Assembly (NCBI GenBank): GCA_964492245.1
Contig: CAZBJJ010000025.1
Span: forward strand, 1 to 28,885
Reading direction: 5' to 3'
Origin: CAZBJJ01 sp964492245
GTDB taxonomy: Bacteria; Spirochaetota; Spirochaetia; Treponematales; Breznakiellaceae
Length of the DNA stretch: 28,885 bases
Shown in pieces: positions 15,579 through 23,446 of this stretch. Both the position numbers and the translations under genes were made by a program. Below the pieces are notes generated by a model, which was not told where the DNA came from, did no database searches, and worked only from the letters and a program-made list of their open reading frames with translations. Positions within the stretch are counted from its first letter, which is position 1. Each line of letters opens with the position of its first letter.

Positions 15579-16727
15579 TTATTCCACCTTTTTTTGCACA
15601 AAAGACATAAAAAGCGCCTTATTGTCTTTTGGACTGGACTTTGGTCGGCCCAAATCCTTTCGTGCCCCTTTTGCTATGGGTATTTCTATAAACACCGGAC
15701 CATCGAAGTTTTCGAAACCTTTATTAGCCTTTCCCAGGGCCATTTCGATATCATTTGCTGTGTTGGCCTTAAAGGTCTTTTCGTAACCACTGGCCCGGGC
15801 AATGCTTCCAAAATCTATATTCAATCCCACGGTGGGCTGCCCACCCACAGAATCGTGGGCCCCATTGTTAAACACAATGTGTACAAGGTTTTTAGGCTTT
15901 AAGCTGCCCACGGTGGACATCCCGCCCATATGCATAATGGCAGCCCCATCGCCATCGAGGCAGATAACTCGACGCTCCCTTTGCTCCAAGGCAATGCCCA
16001 GGGCAATTTGCAATGCGTGGCCCATTGATCCCACCGTTAAAAAATCTTTTTCGTGGCCCTGCCCCATTTTTTCACGCAATTCGTAGACCTCGCGCGAAGC
16101 CATCCCCGTAGTGGAGACCACAATATCGTCCTTGCCCAGCTGGCCCAATACTACTTCTAAGGCCTGTTCGCGCATAAGCGGGGCCTGGTCCACGGTCTTT
16201 GTCTTAAGCGTGTAGGGCGCAAAGCTGTCCTTTTTAACCACAAGGGCAAAGGGGCTTTGGTTTTTTTTAAGATGCGCATAGCAACGCTGTATTTGCCCCT
16301 CTACTTCTTTTATATCCTCTCCAAGTACCTCGAATGGAATTTCCATCGTTTCTAAAAGTGGTAGGGTGAGCCTACCTTGGCTAAGGTGCTGGGGCTCATC
16401 GTGAATACCCGGCTGTCCGCGCCAGCCAATGAGCAAAACAAGGGGAATTGAATACACATCTTTGTCGGCAAGGGACAAAAGAGGATTGATGGTATTGCCA
16501 AGCCCAGAATTCTGCATATACACGAGGGGGAATTTGCCAGTAGCCAAATAATGGCCCGTGGCCAATGCCACCGAATTGCCCTCGTTTGCGGAAATAATAT
16601 GCTGTTCGGGGGGCAATGTGTCTGTTATATATGCACAAATATTTTTTAATAGCGAATCGGGAACACCCGCAAAAAAATCGGTGCCCTGCTTTTGCAATAA
16701 TGCGAAAAAATCTTTTGCTTCGATCAT
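15579..16727 (-). CDS. Phosphonopyruvate decarboxylase
   Basis: A 382-residue thiamine-diphosphate enzyme (commonly called Ppd or AepY) that converts phosphonopyruvate to phosphonoacetaldehyde, the irreversible step that pulls the PEP mutase reaction forward. The Pyr domain carries the catalytic Glu in SANEGNSVALATGHYLATG and the family-specific QNSGLGNTINPL and IGWRGQPG. The PP domain has GSMGHALQIALGIAL and the ThDP/Mg motif GDGAAIMHMGG ending near VFNNGAHDSVGG. The ATG is preceded by AGAGGAAAG, which overlaps the pepM stop codon; 10 bases separate the two genes. Length and motifs are complete. Confidence 0.96.
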   Translation of the reverse strand: MIEAKDFFALLQKQGTDFFAGVPDSLLKNICAYITDTLPPEQHIISANEGNSVALATGHYLATGKFPLVYMQNSGLGNTINPLLSLADKDVYSIPLVLLIGWRGQPGIHDEPQHLSQGRLTLPLLETMEIPFEVLGEDIKEVEGQIQRCYAHLKKNQSPFALVVKKDSFAPYTLKTKTVDQAPLMREQALEVVLGQLGKDDIVVSTTGMASREVYELREKMGQGHEKDFLTVGSMGHALQIALGIALEQRERRVICLDGDGAAIMHMGGMSTVGSLKPKNLVHIVFNNGAHDSVGGQPTVGLNIDFGSIARASGYEKTFKANTANDIEMALGKANKGFENFDGPVFIEIPIAKGARKDLGRPKSSPKDNKALFMSFVQKKVE

Positions 16728-16737
16728 CTTCTTTCCT

Positions 16738-18036
16738 CTATTTTGTGCCGGGGATAAGTTCTAAAATCTGTTTTATGGGCATACAAAGGCTGTTAGCCTC
16801 TAGTGAGCGCTCATTCTCTAAAATGCTGGTGGCCACCTTAACCATGGCCGGATAAGAGGCGCGCAACATGTGGTTTGCATAAATAATGATATTTGCCCCC
16901 CAGCTCTGTAGTTCAGCTTCGGTAAATTGATTGTACGTCGTGGGCACCAGTACAATGGGAATACTTGCATACTCTTTTCTAAAGCCTTGACAAAATTCTT
17001 TAATATCTTCGCCAGTCTTTTCCTTGCTGTGAATCATTACCCCATCGGCTCCAGCCCTAACATAGGCACTCGCTCGCTCTAGGGCATCGTCGACACTGTT
17101 GCCGGCAATAAGACTTTCTAGGCGGGCAATTATCATAAAATCCTTGGTTACCTGTGCCCGTTTACCGGCACTTATTTTTTCGCAGAACTCAGGAATTTCA
17201 GCAAGATTCTGAGCAACCTCGGTGCCAAAAAGAGAATTCTTTTTTAGGCCCACCTTGTCTTCGATTATAACTGCCGAAACACCATTCCGCTCTAAAGTAC
17301 GCACCGTAAAAACAAAGTGTTCGGTTAGGCCGCCGGTATCGCCATCAAAAATAATGGGCTTAGTCGTGCATTCTAAAATATTGGTTAAATCTTGGAGCCT
17401 TGTGGTTAAATCTACTGCCTCTATATCGGGCTTTCCCTTGCTGGTGGAATCGGTAAGGCTGGAAGACCACATACCATCGTAACAATGCAGGCCATCATCT
17501 TTTGCAATCGATAAATTTTCTATAATAAGGCCGGAGAGCCCCGAGTGGGCCTCCATAATTCTAACTGTTTTTTTAGCCTGAATAAGGCGGCGCAGGGTTT
17601 TCATGCGCACTTCGGGGGTGGTGCCCAACTGTTTAAGGTTTTCGGTGAGCGCTGTAGAGTTTATGCCCTTCGTATAGGGAACCTCCACCACCTCGCCGCC
17701 AATTTCTTTCATGCAGGCAAAGACTTCGTCGCGAATTTTACTATAGGAACCGTTTTTCCAATCGTCGCCATGGATAATATAATTGGGCCTAAGCTGGCGC
17801 AAATTGGGCACATAGCTCCAGTCGTCCTGCGGTACTATACGGCTAACACCCTTTAAGTTTTCCACCACTTGTTTGCGCTGTTCGTAGGTAAGGAAGGGCA
17901 GGCGTTTGTGTGCGGCAATGGCAGAATCGGTAAGGAGGCCCACGGTAACTTCGCCCAATTTAACGGCCTCTTGCAGAATATTTATAATTCCAGGGTGGAT
18001 AATATCGCCGGTCATACCCAAATACACTGTTTTCAT
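16738..18036 (-). CDS. Phosphoenolpyruvate mutase with N-terminal (probably degenerate) nucleotidyltransferase domain
   Basis: A 432-residue protein (PepM/AepX type) that makes the carbon-phosphorus bond by isomerising PEP to phosphonopyruvate. The C-terminal mutase domain (about 150-430) has DGDTGG (231-236) and the diagnostic EDKX5NS motif (259-268) that separates mutases from isocitrate lyase relatives. The N-terminal 135 residues form a cytidylyltransferase-like domain, a known fusion in this family, but its HxGH motif reads HPGI (14-17) and its ISST-type motif reads INST (125-128). Loss of the second histidine suggests that this domain no longer activates a substrate, a job the PntC domain of the third gene can do. 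It leads the operon, with its own promoter and AAGGA upstream of ATG 18036. Confidence 0.95.
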   Translation of the reverse strand: MKTVYLGMTGDIIHPGIINILQEAVKLGEVTVGLLTDSAIAAHKRLPFLTYEQRKQVVENLKGVSRIVPQDDWSYVPNLRQLRPNYIIHGDDWKNGSYSKIRDEVFACMKEIGGEVVEVPYTKGINSTALTENLKQLGTTPEVRMKTLRRLIQAKKTVRIMEAHSGLSGLIIENLSIAKDDGLHCYDGMWSSSLTDSTSKGKPDIEAVDLTTRLQDLTNILECTTKPIIFDGDTGGLTEHFVFTVRTLERNGVSAVIIEDKVGLKKNSLFGTEVAQNLAEIPEFCEKISAGKRAQVTKDFMIIARLESLIAGNSVDDALERASAYVRAGADGVMIHSKEKTGEDIKEFCQGFRKEYASIPIVLVPTTYNQFTEAELQSWGANIIIYANHMLRASYPAMVKVATSILENERSLEANSLCMPIKQILELIPGTK

Positions 18037-18088
18037 ATGTTCCTTCTTGTTCTTCGTTTAGTGGGGAAGCGCCCAATTTAATATGATA

Positions 18089-18117
18089 ATACTATCGCGG
18101 TTTGGATTTGTTTTCAA
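18089..18117 (-). promoter_or_regulatory. Promoter of the phosphonate operon
   Basis: On the minus strand TTGAAA (18112-18117) and TAGTAT (18089-18094) are separated by 17 bases, about 50 bases upstream of the pepM start and just after the terminator of the preceding unit. Confidence 0.6.
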
Positions 18118-18121
18118 GAAT

Positions 18122-18173
18122 AAAAAAGCTCGGCTCGCCCTTAAATGCCAGCACATGTAGGGGCGAACCGAGC
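18122..18173 (-). terminator. Rho-independent terminator of the chemoreceptor-flavodiiron operon
   Basis: Read on the minus strand, GCTCGGTTCGCCC (18161-18173) pairs with GGGCGAGCCGAGC (18128-18140) through 13 bp with one G-U pair, a 20-base loop, and a run of six T (18122-18127). It isolates the flavodiiron gene from the downstream pepM operon. Confidence 0.85.
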
Positions 18174-18196
18174 CGAATTGGAAAAACTTTAAAACA

Positions 18197-19375
18197 TCAG
18201 TTTTTAGGGATATCCCTATGCTTTTCTTTTATTTTATCGGCCAATGCATCCAACTGAGTATATGTCGCCTCGCGGGGCAGCCCCTTGCAGAGAACCGTAT
18301 CCAGAACCTCTACCCGCAAATTGGGAATAAGCGCCGAAAGCTGTTCCACCACCTTCGTGCTCCAGCCATAGGAGCCCACAATTGCCGCATATTTTAGTTT
18401 AGGGCGCAACATATTGGCCAACTGCGTAATGGCAAACACATTGGGATGTGGCCCCACATGCACCGTCGGCGCCCCAATAACAATGGTTGCCGCATGAATA
18501 AGCGACATCGCCAATTTGCCAATATCGGTAGTGGAAAGCTCAAACTTTTCCACCTGAACCCCCCGCTGTACCAGCGCGCTGGTAAGATAATCGGCCATTT
18601 TTTCGGTACTGCCGTGCATCGAAATATAGGGCAGAACCACGAGATTATCCAATCTGTCGCTGGACCAATCGGCATAGGCATTTAAAATAATTTCCGGTTT
18701 GTCCCAGACAGGGCCATGGCTCGGACAGATTAAATCAAAATCTAGGGCCCCAAGCTTTGCCAGATTCTTTTGCACAAAGCTCCTAAAAGGCATCATAATT
18801 TCGGCATAATAGCGCTTGGCTGCCTCCACCACCGCGACATCCTCGCCGGCATAGAGATCCGACTGCGCCATATGCGAGCCAAGGAAATCGCCAGTAAAAA
18901 CCATCTTGTCTTCGGCCAAATAGGTGGACATCGTCTCGGGCCAGTGCACCCAAGGGGTATACACAAATTGTAAAGATTTACCGCCTAGGTCCACCTTTTC
19001 GCCATCCTCTACCACCCGTATACGCTCGGGGGAAATGTGCAGATGGTCAATTAAAAGCTCCTTGGCCTTTGCAGAACAGAGTAGAATTGCCTGGGGATAG
19101 CGCTCCATCACATAGGGAATTCCCCCCGCATGGTCCTGCTCCACATGTTGGCAGACCAGATAGTCCAACTTCGGCACCTGGTTCAAATGGTCGATTAAAT
19201 AATCGAGCAGGGCCGGATCGACTGCATCAATTAGGACATTTTTGGCCTCGCCCTCGATATAATAGGCGTTATAGCCCGTGCCATCCGGCAGCGGAATAAG
19301 CGAATCGAAGAGGCGACGATTCCAGTCTACCGCTCCAAACCACCACACCTTTTCTTTTATACGTTTTGCCTTCAT
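18197..19375 (-). CDS. Flavodiiron protein (O2/NO reductase)
   Basis: A 392-residue class A flavodiiron protein that reduces O2 to water and/or NO to N2O in the cytoplasm, protecting anaerobes. The metallo-beta-lactamase-like domain (1-245) retains all diiron ligands: H77, E79, D81 and H82 in HVEQDH, H144 in WVHWPETM, D163 in TGDFLGSH and H220 in PSHGPVW. The flavodoxin domain (about 248-385) has the FMN-phosphate loop SMHGSTEKMAD and APTVHVGPHP. No rubredoxin or rubredoxin reductase is adjacent. Its ATG overlaps the stop of chemoreceptor 3 as ATGA, preceded by AGGAGG-like sequence inside the receptor's last codons, so it is translated from the receptor mRNA. O2 versus NO preference cannot be decided from sequence. 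Confidence 0.96.
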   Translation of the reverse strand: MKAKRIKEKVWWFGAVDWNRRLFDSLIPLPDGTGYNAYYIEGEAKNVLIDAVDPALLDYLIDHLNQVPKLDYLVCQHVEQDHAGGIPYVMERYPQAILLCSAKAKELLIDHLHISPERIRVVEDGEKVDLGGKSLQFVYTPWVHWPETMSTYLAEDKMVFTGDFLGSHMAQSDLYAGEDVAVVEAAKRYYAEIMMPFRSFVQKNLAKLGALDFDLICPSHGPVWDKPEIILNAYADWSSDRLDNLVVLPYISMHGSTEKMADYLTSALVQRGVQVEKFELSTTDIGKLAMSLIHAATIVIGAPTVHVGPHPNVFAITQLANMLRPKLKYAAIVGSYGWSTKVVEQLSALIPNLRVEVLDTVLCKGLPREATYTQLDALADKIKEKHRDIPKN

Positions 19376-21255
19376 ACAATTTCCTCCTTTGTTTCCAAAG
19401 CTACATCATTTACGGTAAATTTCTCGAGCTCGCCTCTAAGCGAGGCAATTGACGAGCGATTTCTGTCGGCAACACTGCGCAAACTATTTGCCGCTAAATT
19501 TACCTCTTTCGCACCAAGGGCCATCTCTTCCATACCAGAGCTCAATTCGACCGTTAGATTGTTTAAGCTACCCACCTCGCTCAGGACCTCGGTTGCGGCG
19601 GTGCGCATAAGGGCAGAGCCATCTTGGACCTTGGCGGTTATGGTATTAATTTGATGAATTGCATCCAGTACCTGGGAGTTCCCCGCATTTTGTTCCTCCA
19701 GGGAACTGCGTATAACTGCCTCCTGGTTTTTTACCTCGTCAAGAATGGCAATTATAGATTCAAACTGTTCATTGGTACGGCGAGAAGATTCGCCCCCCTG
19801 ATCTATTACCGCCTTAATATCTTTTAAGACCCGCGAAATTGCCTTTCCCTCGCGGTCGGAGCTTTCGGCAAGTTTGCGAATTTCGTCGGCAACCACCGAA
19901 AAGCCCTTGCCCGCTTCGCCAGCATGGGCTGCCTCGATTGCTGCATTCATGGCCAAAAGGTTTGTCTGGGAGGCGATCGATTGGATAACCGCACTGGCTT
20001 CGAGCATGCCCACCGACTCATCGGATATTTTACTGATTATCTCTACCACTTCCACAACCCTGTTCCGTCCAGCCTCGGAGGCGCGGACCAGCTCTTCCAA
20101 GCTCTCGTTATTCTTTTGCAAAATATTGGTTATAGAATTGATATTGCTGACCATCTCTTCTATTGCCGAAGAGGACTGCACCACCGCACTGGACTGATCG
20201 GCCACTAGGCCATCTAAGGTCTCGGTCTGGTTTCGGATAGACTCGACGGTCGAAAATGTCTCGTTGACAAAGGCAGCCTGGCTAATAGCCATCTGTTTAA
20301 TGCTATCAATATTGGTGGTTATCTCGTTTATGCTCGAAGAGGTCTGCGACATACTGCTGGCAAGTTCACCTCCTGCAGAATCCAGCGAACCCGATTCATT
20401 TACCACGGTCGAAAGCAAATTGCCCGTATTGGCAATCATCGTTTGGGTGGCACAGGCGAGAGTGCCAAACTCATCCTTGTACTTACAGACCTTGGCATCC
20501 ACCTTCGCGGTAAAGTTTCCCCCCGCCAGGGCCTGTATCGTAACAAGGAGTTTTTGAATAGGCCTATTGATACTTGCCGAGACTAAAATGCCACTTAAAA
20601 TTGCAAAGAAAAGTGCAATGGCCATTGCTGTAATGGCTATATACAAAAGGGTGGTAATTTCGCTCAACGAACGCGCGACAAAAAGCTCTGTTTGCTCCTC
20701 GTTGTTATCTATCATGGCAATAAGACTTTTCTCGTAGGCCTCGGAATAGGGAATCATAATTGCCACCTGAGTTTGATACGGCCGTATCAAAACAGTAAAA
20801 TCGTCTATGTTCGAGGTAAAACTCATCTCTTGCAAATAGGCGTCTAAGCTAACATATTGGGCCCGCCAGGCATCGTAATCTTTTTTTGCCTGGGCCACGA
20901 GCCGCACCCCCTCCTCGCTTATGCGCGGAATAGCAAGAAAGGCTGTCCAGGCCCGCTCTACGTTTTGCCAGGCAGCTTTTCTATCCTTAATAATTGAATT
21001 GATAATTTCCCAGCGCGCCTCGTCCTCCCAAAGCCCCATAACCCTATAGGTGTCGGCGCGGATATGCATACGTTCGTAGCGAATTTCCTCTAAGGCTTTA
21101 AGGCTAGGCATGCGGTCATAGGCCATTCTTTTAACATGTGAGCCTTGATTTATGGTGGCCAAAATACTTAATACGCCCAAGCCCAAGATAATAACGCTAA
21201 AAAAACCATAGCCTAAGCCAAGGCGTTTTCTTACACTGATGTCATTTATTCCCAT
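19372..21255 (-). CDS. Methyl-accepting chemotaxis protein 3, coupled to the flavodiiron gene
   Basis: A 627-residue chemoreceptor. It has a membrane helix at about 14-34, a helical extracytoplasmic sensor at 35-200 of the four-helix-bundle (4HB_MCP) kind without heme- or flavin-binding motifs that I recognise, a second membrane helix at about 202-226 and a HAMP at 227-280. The long signalling coiled coil has the tip SIASQTNLLAMNAAIEAAHA and adaptation helices on both sides. The C-terminus (LETKEEIV) lacks a CheR-binding pentapeptide. AGAGGG precedes ATG 21255. The stop codon overlaps the flavodiiron start, which ties the two proteins together in expression. The promoter -10 box lies within repeat copy 2. 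Confidence 0.95.
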   Translation of the reverse strand: MGINDISVRKRLGLGYGFFSVIILGLGVLSILATINQGSHVKRMAYDRMPSLKALEEIRYERMHIRADTYRVMGLWEDEARWEIINSIIKDRKAAWQNVERAWTAFLAIPRISEEGVRLVAQAKKDYDAWRAQYVSLDAYLQEMSFTSNIDDFTVLIRPYQTQVAIMIPYSEAYEKSLIAMIDNNEEQTELFVARSLSEITTLLYIAITAMAIALFFAILSGILVSASINRPIQKLLVTIQALAGGNFTAKVDAKVCKYKDEFGTLACATQTMIANTGNLLSTVVNESGSLDSAGGELASSMSQTSSSINEITTNIDSIKQMAISQAAFVNETFSTVESIRNQTETLDGLVADQSSAVVQSSSAIEEMVSNINSITNILQKNNESLEELVRASEAGRNRVVEVVEIISKISDESVGMLEASAVIQSIASQTNLLAMNAAIEAAHAGEAGKGFSVVADEIRKLAESSDREGKAISRVLKDIKAVIDQGGESSRRTNEQFESIIAILDEVKNQEAVIRSSLEEQNAGNSQVLDAIHQINTITAKVQDGSALMRTAATEVLSEVGSLNNLTVELSSGMEEMALGAKEVNLAANSLRSVADRNRSSIASLRGELEKFTVNDVALETKEEIV

Positions 21256-21277
21256 AAAAGCCCTCTTAAGTTGATAC

Positions 21278-21381
21278 TAGTATACCGAAGCTTGCACCTG
21301 CGCCAATTCTAGCCTCTCTAAAGCCCTTTAAGGCCATCCAGAAGACCCCAAAAACGAATAGGTGCAAGCTTCGGTATACTA
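21278..21381. mobile_element. 104-bp mini-element with perfect 22-bp inverted ends (MITE-like)
   Basis: The ends 21278-21299 and 21360-21381 are exact inverted copies (TAGTATACCGAAGCTTGCAC plus CT), separated by 60 non-coding bases. The outermost TA at both ends could be a TA target duplication as in IS630/mariner-type elements, but this cannot be told from the repeat itself. Related arms occur at 2060, 25645 and 27405. It carries no gene. Alternatives are a large cruciform regulatory site or a bidirectional promoter region between chemoreceptor 3 and aroC. Confidence 0.6.
21279..21306 (-). promoter_or_regulatory. Putative promoter of chemoreceptor 3, inside the inverted repeat
   Basis: On the minus strand TTGGCG (21301-21306) is followed after 16 bases by TATACT (21279-21284), which is part of the outward end of the left repeat arm. 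Transcription would begin about 17 bases before the receptor ATG. Confidence 0.5.
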
Positions 21382-21450
21382 TGTAAGTAGATCGAATGGT
21401 TATATTCTAATTAATGAATATTGAGAAGTCAAATGCCTGCCCTATTTATC

Positions 21451-21479
21451 TTGCGCAAAAAAGAGCTGGCCGATACACT
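21451..21479 (+). promoter_or_regulatory. Putative promoter of aroC
   Basis: TTGCGC (21451-21456) and TACACT (21474-21479) are 17 bases apart, about 30 bases before the aroC start. The -35 box is a moderate match. Confidence 0.45.
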
Positions 21480-21510
21480 AAAGACGATATATTGATACAT
21501 GGAGGCCGAA

Positions 21511-22566
21511 ATGGGCGGCAGCATATATGGATCTTTTTTTAGAATCAGTACCTTTGGCGAATCGCATGGTAAGGCAGTTGGCGTGATAATTGATGGCGTT
21601 CCAGCGGGCCTGGAAATTACCGAGGCAGAGATTCAAGCCCAATTAAACCGGCGCAAAGGTGGCCAGGGCCCTGCCTCTACCCCCCGCGCCGAGGCCGATA
21701 AAATACACATTCTTTCGGGCATTTTCGAAGGCAGGGCCACCGGTTGTCCCATGCTTTTAATCTTGTACAACGAGGATGCCCAATCCTCTGCCTATAACAA
21801 TATAAAAGACCTGTACCGGCCCGGGCACGCCGATTTTAGTTTTCAGGCCAAATTTGGCCTGCGCGATTGGCGCGGTTCGGGGCGAGCTTCTGGGCGAGAA
21901 ACTGCAGCCCGCGTTGCCGCCGGTGCCATTGCCCGCAAAATTCTGGAGCGCGAAGGCATTTCCATTTTGGCCTGGACGGGCCGGCTTGGGGGCGTCTGCT
22001 GCGAGAGCTTCGATGCCAACGAAATAGAAAAGAACCCCTTTAGGGCCTGCGACGCCCAGGCCGCAAAAAAAATGGAGACCGTAGTGGCCGAGGCCCGCGC
22101 CGCCGAAGATTCCCTGGGAGGCCTGGTTGAATGCCGTATTAATGGGGTGCCCGCCGGCCTTGGCGAACCTGTCTTCGACAAGCTCGATGCCGAGCTGGCA
22201 AAGGCAATGCTGTCTTTGGGGGCTGTTAAGGGAATTGAATTTGGCGCTGGTTTTAAGGCAATCGATATGCGCGGCAGCCAGCACAACGATGCAATGGATT
22301 CCAACGGCTTTATGAGCAACAATGCGGGGGGTATTCTTGGGGGTATCTCCAACGGGAACGAAATTGTCTTTCGCATTGCCGTAAAGCCCACCTCCTCCAT
22401 CGCGCATGTGCAAAAGACTGTTGACCACAGCGGCAGGGAAACCGACATTAAAACCGAGGGCCGCCACGATGTCTGTATCTGCCCCCGCCTTGTCCCCGTA
22501 GTAGAGGCAATGGCTGCCTTAGTAATAGTGGACATGCTTTTTCGCCAAAAAAATAGTCGCCTTTAG
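21511..22566 (+). CDS. aroC: Chorismate synthase
   Basis: A 351-residue enzyme converting 5-enolpyruvylshikimate-3-phosphate to chorismate with reduced FMN, the last common step to aromatic amino acids. Signature stretches are MGGSIYGSFFRISTFGESHG at the N-terminus, the GRASGRETAARVAAGA motif, FGAGFKAIDMRGSQHND and GGILGGISNG. An ATG at 21499 is in frame, but GGAGG at 21501-21505 lies 5 bases before ATG 21511 and the family begins there, so I chose 21511. No other shikimate gene is nearby. It converges with znuB with 22 bases between stops and no clear terminator. Confidence 0.97.
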   Translation: MGGSIYGSFFRISTFGESHGKAVGVIIDGVPAGLEITEAEIQAQLNRRKGGQGPASTPRAEADKIHILSGIFEGRATGCPMLLILYNEDAQSSAYNNIKDLYRPGHADFSFQAKFGLRDWRGSGRASGRETAARVAAGAIARKILEREGISILAWTGRLGGVCCESFDANEIEKNPFRACDAQAAKKMETVVAEARAAEDSLGGLVECRINGVPAGLGEPVFDKLDAELAKAMLSLGAVKGIEFGAGFKAIDMRGSQHNDAMDSNGFMSNNAGGILGGISNGNEIVFRIAVKPTSSIAHVQKTVDHSGRETDIKTEGRHDVCICPRLVPVVEAMAALVIVDMLFRQKNSRL

Positions 22567-22588
22567 TCCCTGCTACCGGAAGACTTCC

Positions 22589-23446
22589 CTAGGCTTGGCG
22601 TGCAAGTTTTTTCCTCAGCCAAAACGAAAGGGCGCTGCTAAGTAAATATACTGCACCGGCCAATACCACCGTCATGGCGCCCACGGGCAGGTCGCTTGCC
22701 CAACCTAGGACAAGCCCTCCGACGCTAAAAAACACCGCAAAGAGAATTGCTAAAAGCATCATGCCGGACAGGCTCCTGGCCCTGAAGGCGGCGGTGCCCG
22801 CTGGCAGGGTGAGCATGGCTATTACCATTACAATGCCAATGGAACTCTGAAGCAGAACCACCGCCACCGCAGTAATTGCCAAAATGGCCAGAAATACCAG
22901 GTCGACACGCAGGCCCCGCACCCGTGCGAACTCCTCGTCGAAGGCACTTGCCTTTAGTTGAGGGTAAAAACGCCAGGCTAAAAATATCACTACAATATCC
23001 AAAATAGCTAAGAGCAAAATATCCAGCCTGCTTATCAATAAAATATTGCCAAAGAGGTAGCGCGAAGGTTCGGCATAGCCGGGTGTGCGCGCCATAAAAA
23101 GTATTCCCAAGCTCATACCAATTGCCCAAATGGCATTGATTATTGTGTCTTCGCGCTGTTTGGCTCGCAGCGATACTGCGGCAATAAGGCCGGCAGCCAA
23201 AAGGGCAAAGACAATTGCCCCTAAAAGGGGGCTAAACCAGGGAATGCGCCCCGTATTCTGAAAATACAGCGCCATGCCAATGCCCCCCAGGACCGCATGC
23301 GAAATAGCTCCGGCCAGACTTGCAATACGTTTTACGGTAACCATCGAGCCAAGGATGCCAAATAGTACCGACGAAAGGAGGCCGGCAAAGAGGGCATTGC
23401 GCAAATAGGACAGCGTTGGGTCTGCAAGTGTCTGAAAAAAGCCCAT
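22589..23446 (-). CDS. znuB: Metal (zinc/manganese) ABC transporter permease
   Basis: A 285-residue ABC-3-family permease with about eight membrane helices; it forms the channel of a ZnuABC-type importer. Recognisable parts are SMVTVKRIASLAGAISHAVLGG near residues 34-55, the cytoplasmic EEFARVRGL coupling segment (about residue 168), and GIVMVIAMLTLPAGTA. Its ATG shares one base with the znuC stop (TGATG), and its GGAGG ribosome-binding site is formed by the last codons of znuC. Zn versus Mn cannot be decided from the permease alone; the binding protein suggests Zn or Mn. Confidence 0.93.
   Translation of the reverse strand: MGFFQTLADPTLSYLRNALFAGLLSSVLFGILGSMVTVKRIASLAGAISHAVLGGIGMALYFQNTGRIPWFSPLLGAIVFALLAAGLIAAVSLRAKQREDTIINAIWAIGMSLGILFMARTPGYAEPSRYLFGNILLISRLDILLLAILDIVVIFLAWRFYPQLKASAFDEEFARVRGLRVDLVFLAILAITAVAVVLLQSSIGIVMVIAMLTLPAGTAAFRARSLSGMMLLAILFAVFFSVGGLVLGWASDLPVGAMTVVLAGAVYLLSSALSFWLRKKLARQA

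Noticed and set aside
15578..15601. Upstream start (ATG 15601) for the PntC-AEPT fusion
   Set aside because: It would overlap ppd by 23 bases and lacks a ribosome-binding site, whereas ATG 15577 has AAGGTGG and matches the family N-terminus.
21757..22535. Two overlapping minus-strand open frames of over 230 codons opposite aroC
   Set aside because: Both result from codon bias of aroC; neither has a ribosome-binding site or recognisable motifs.
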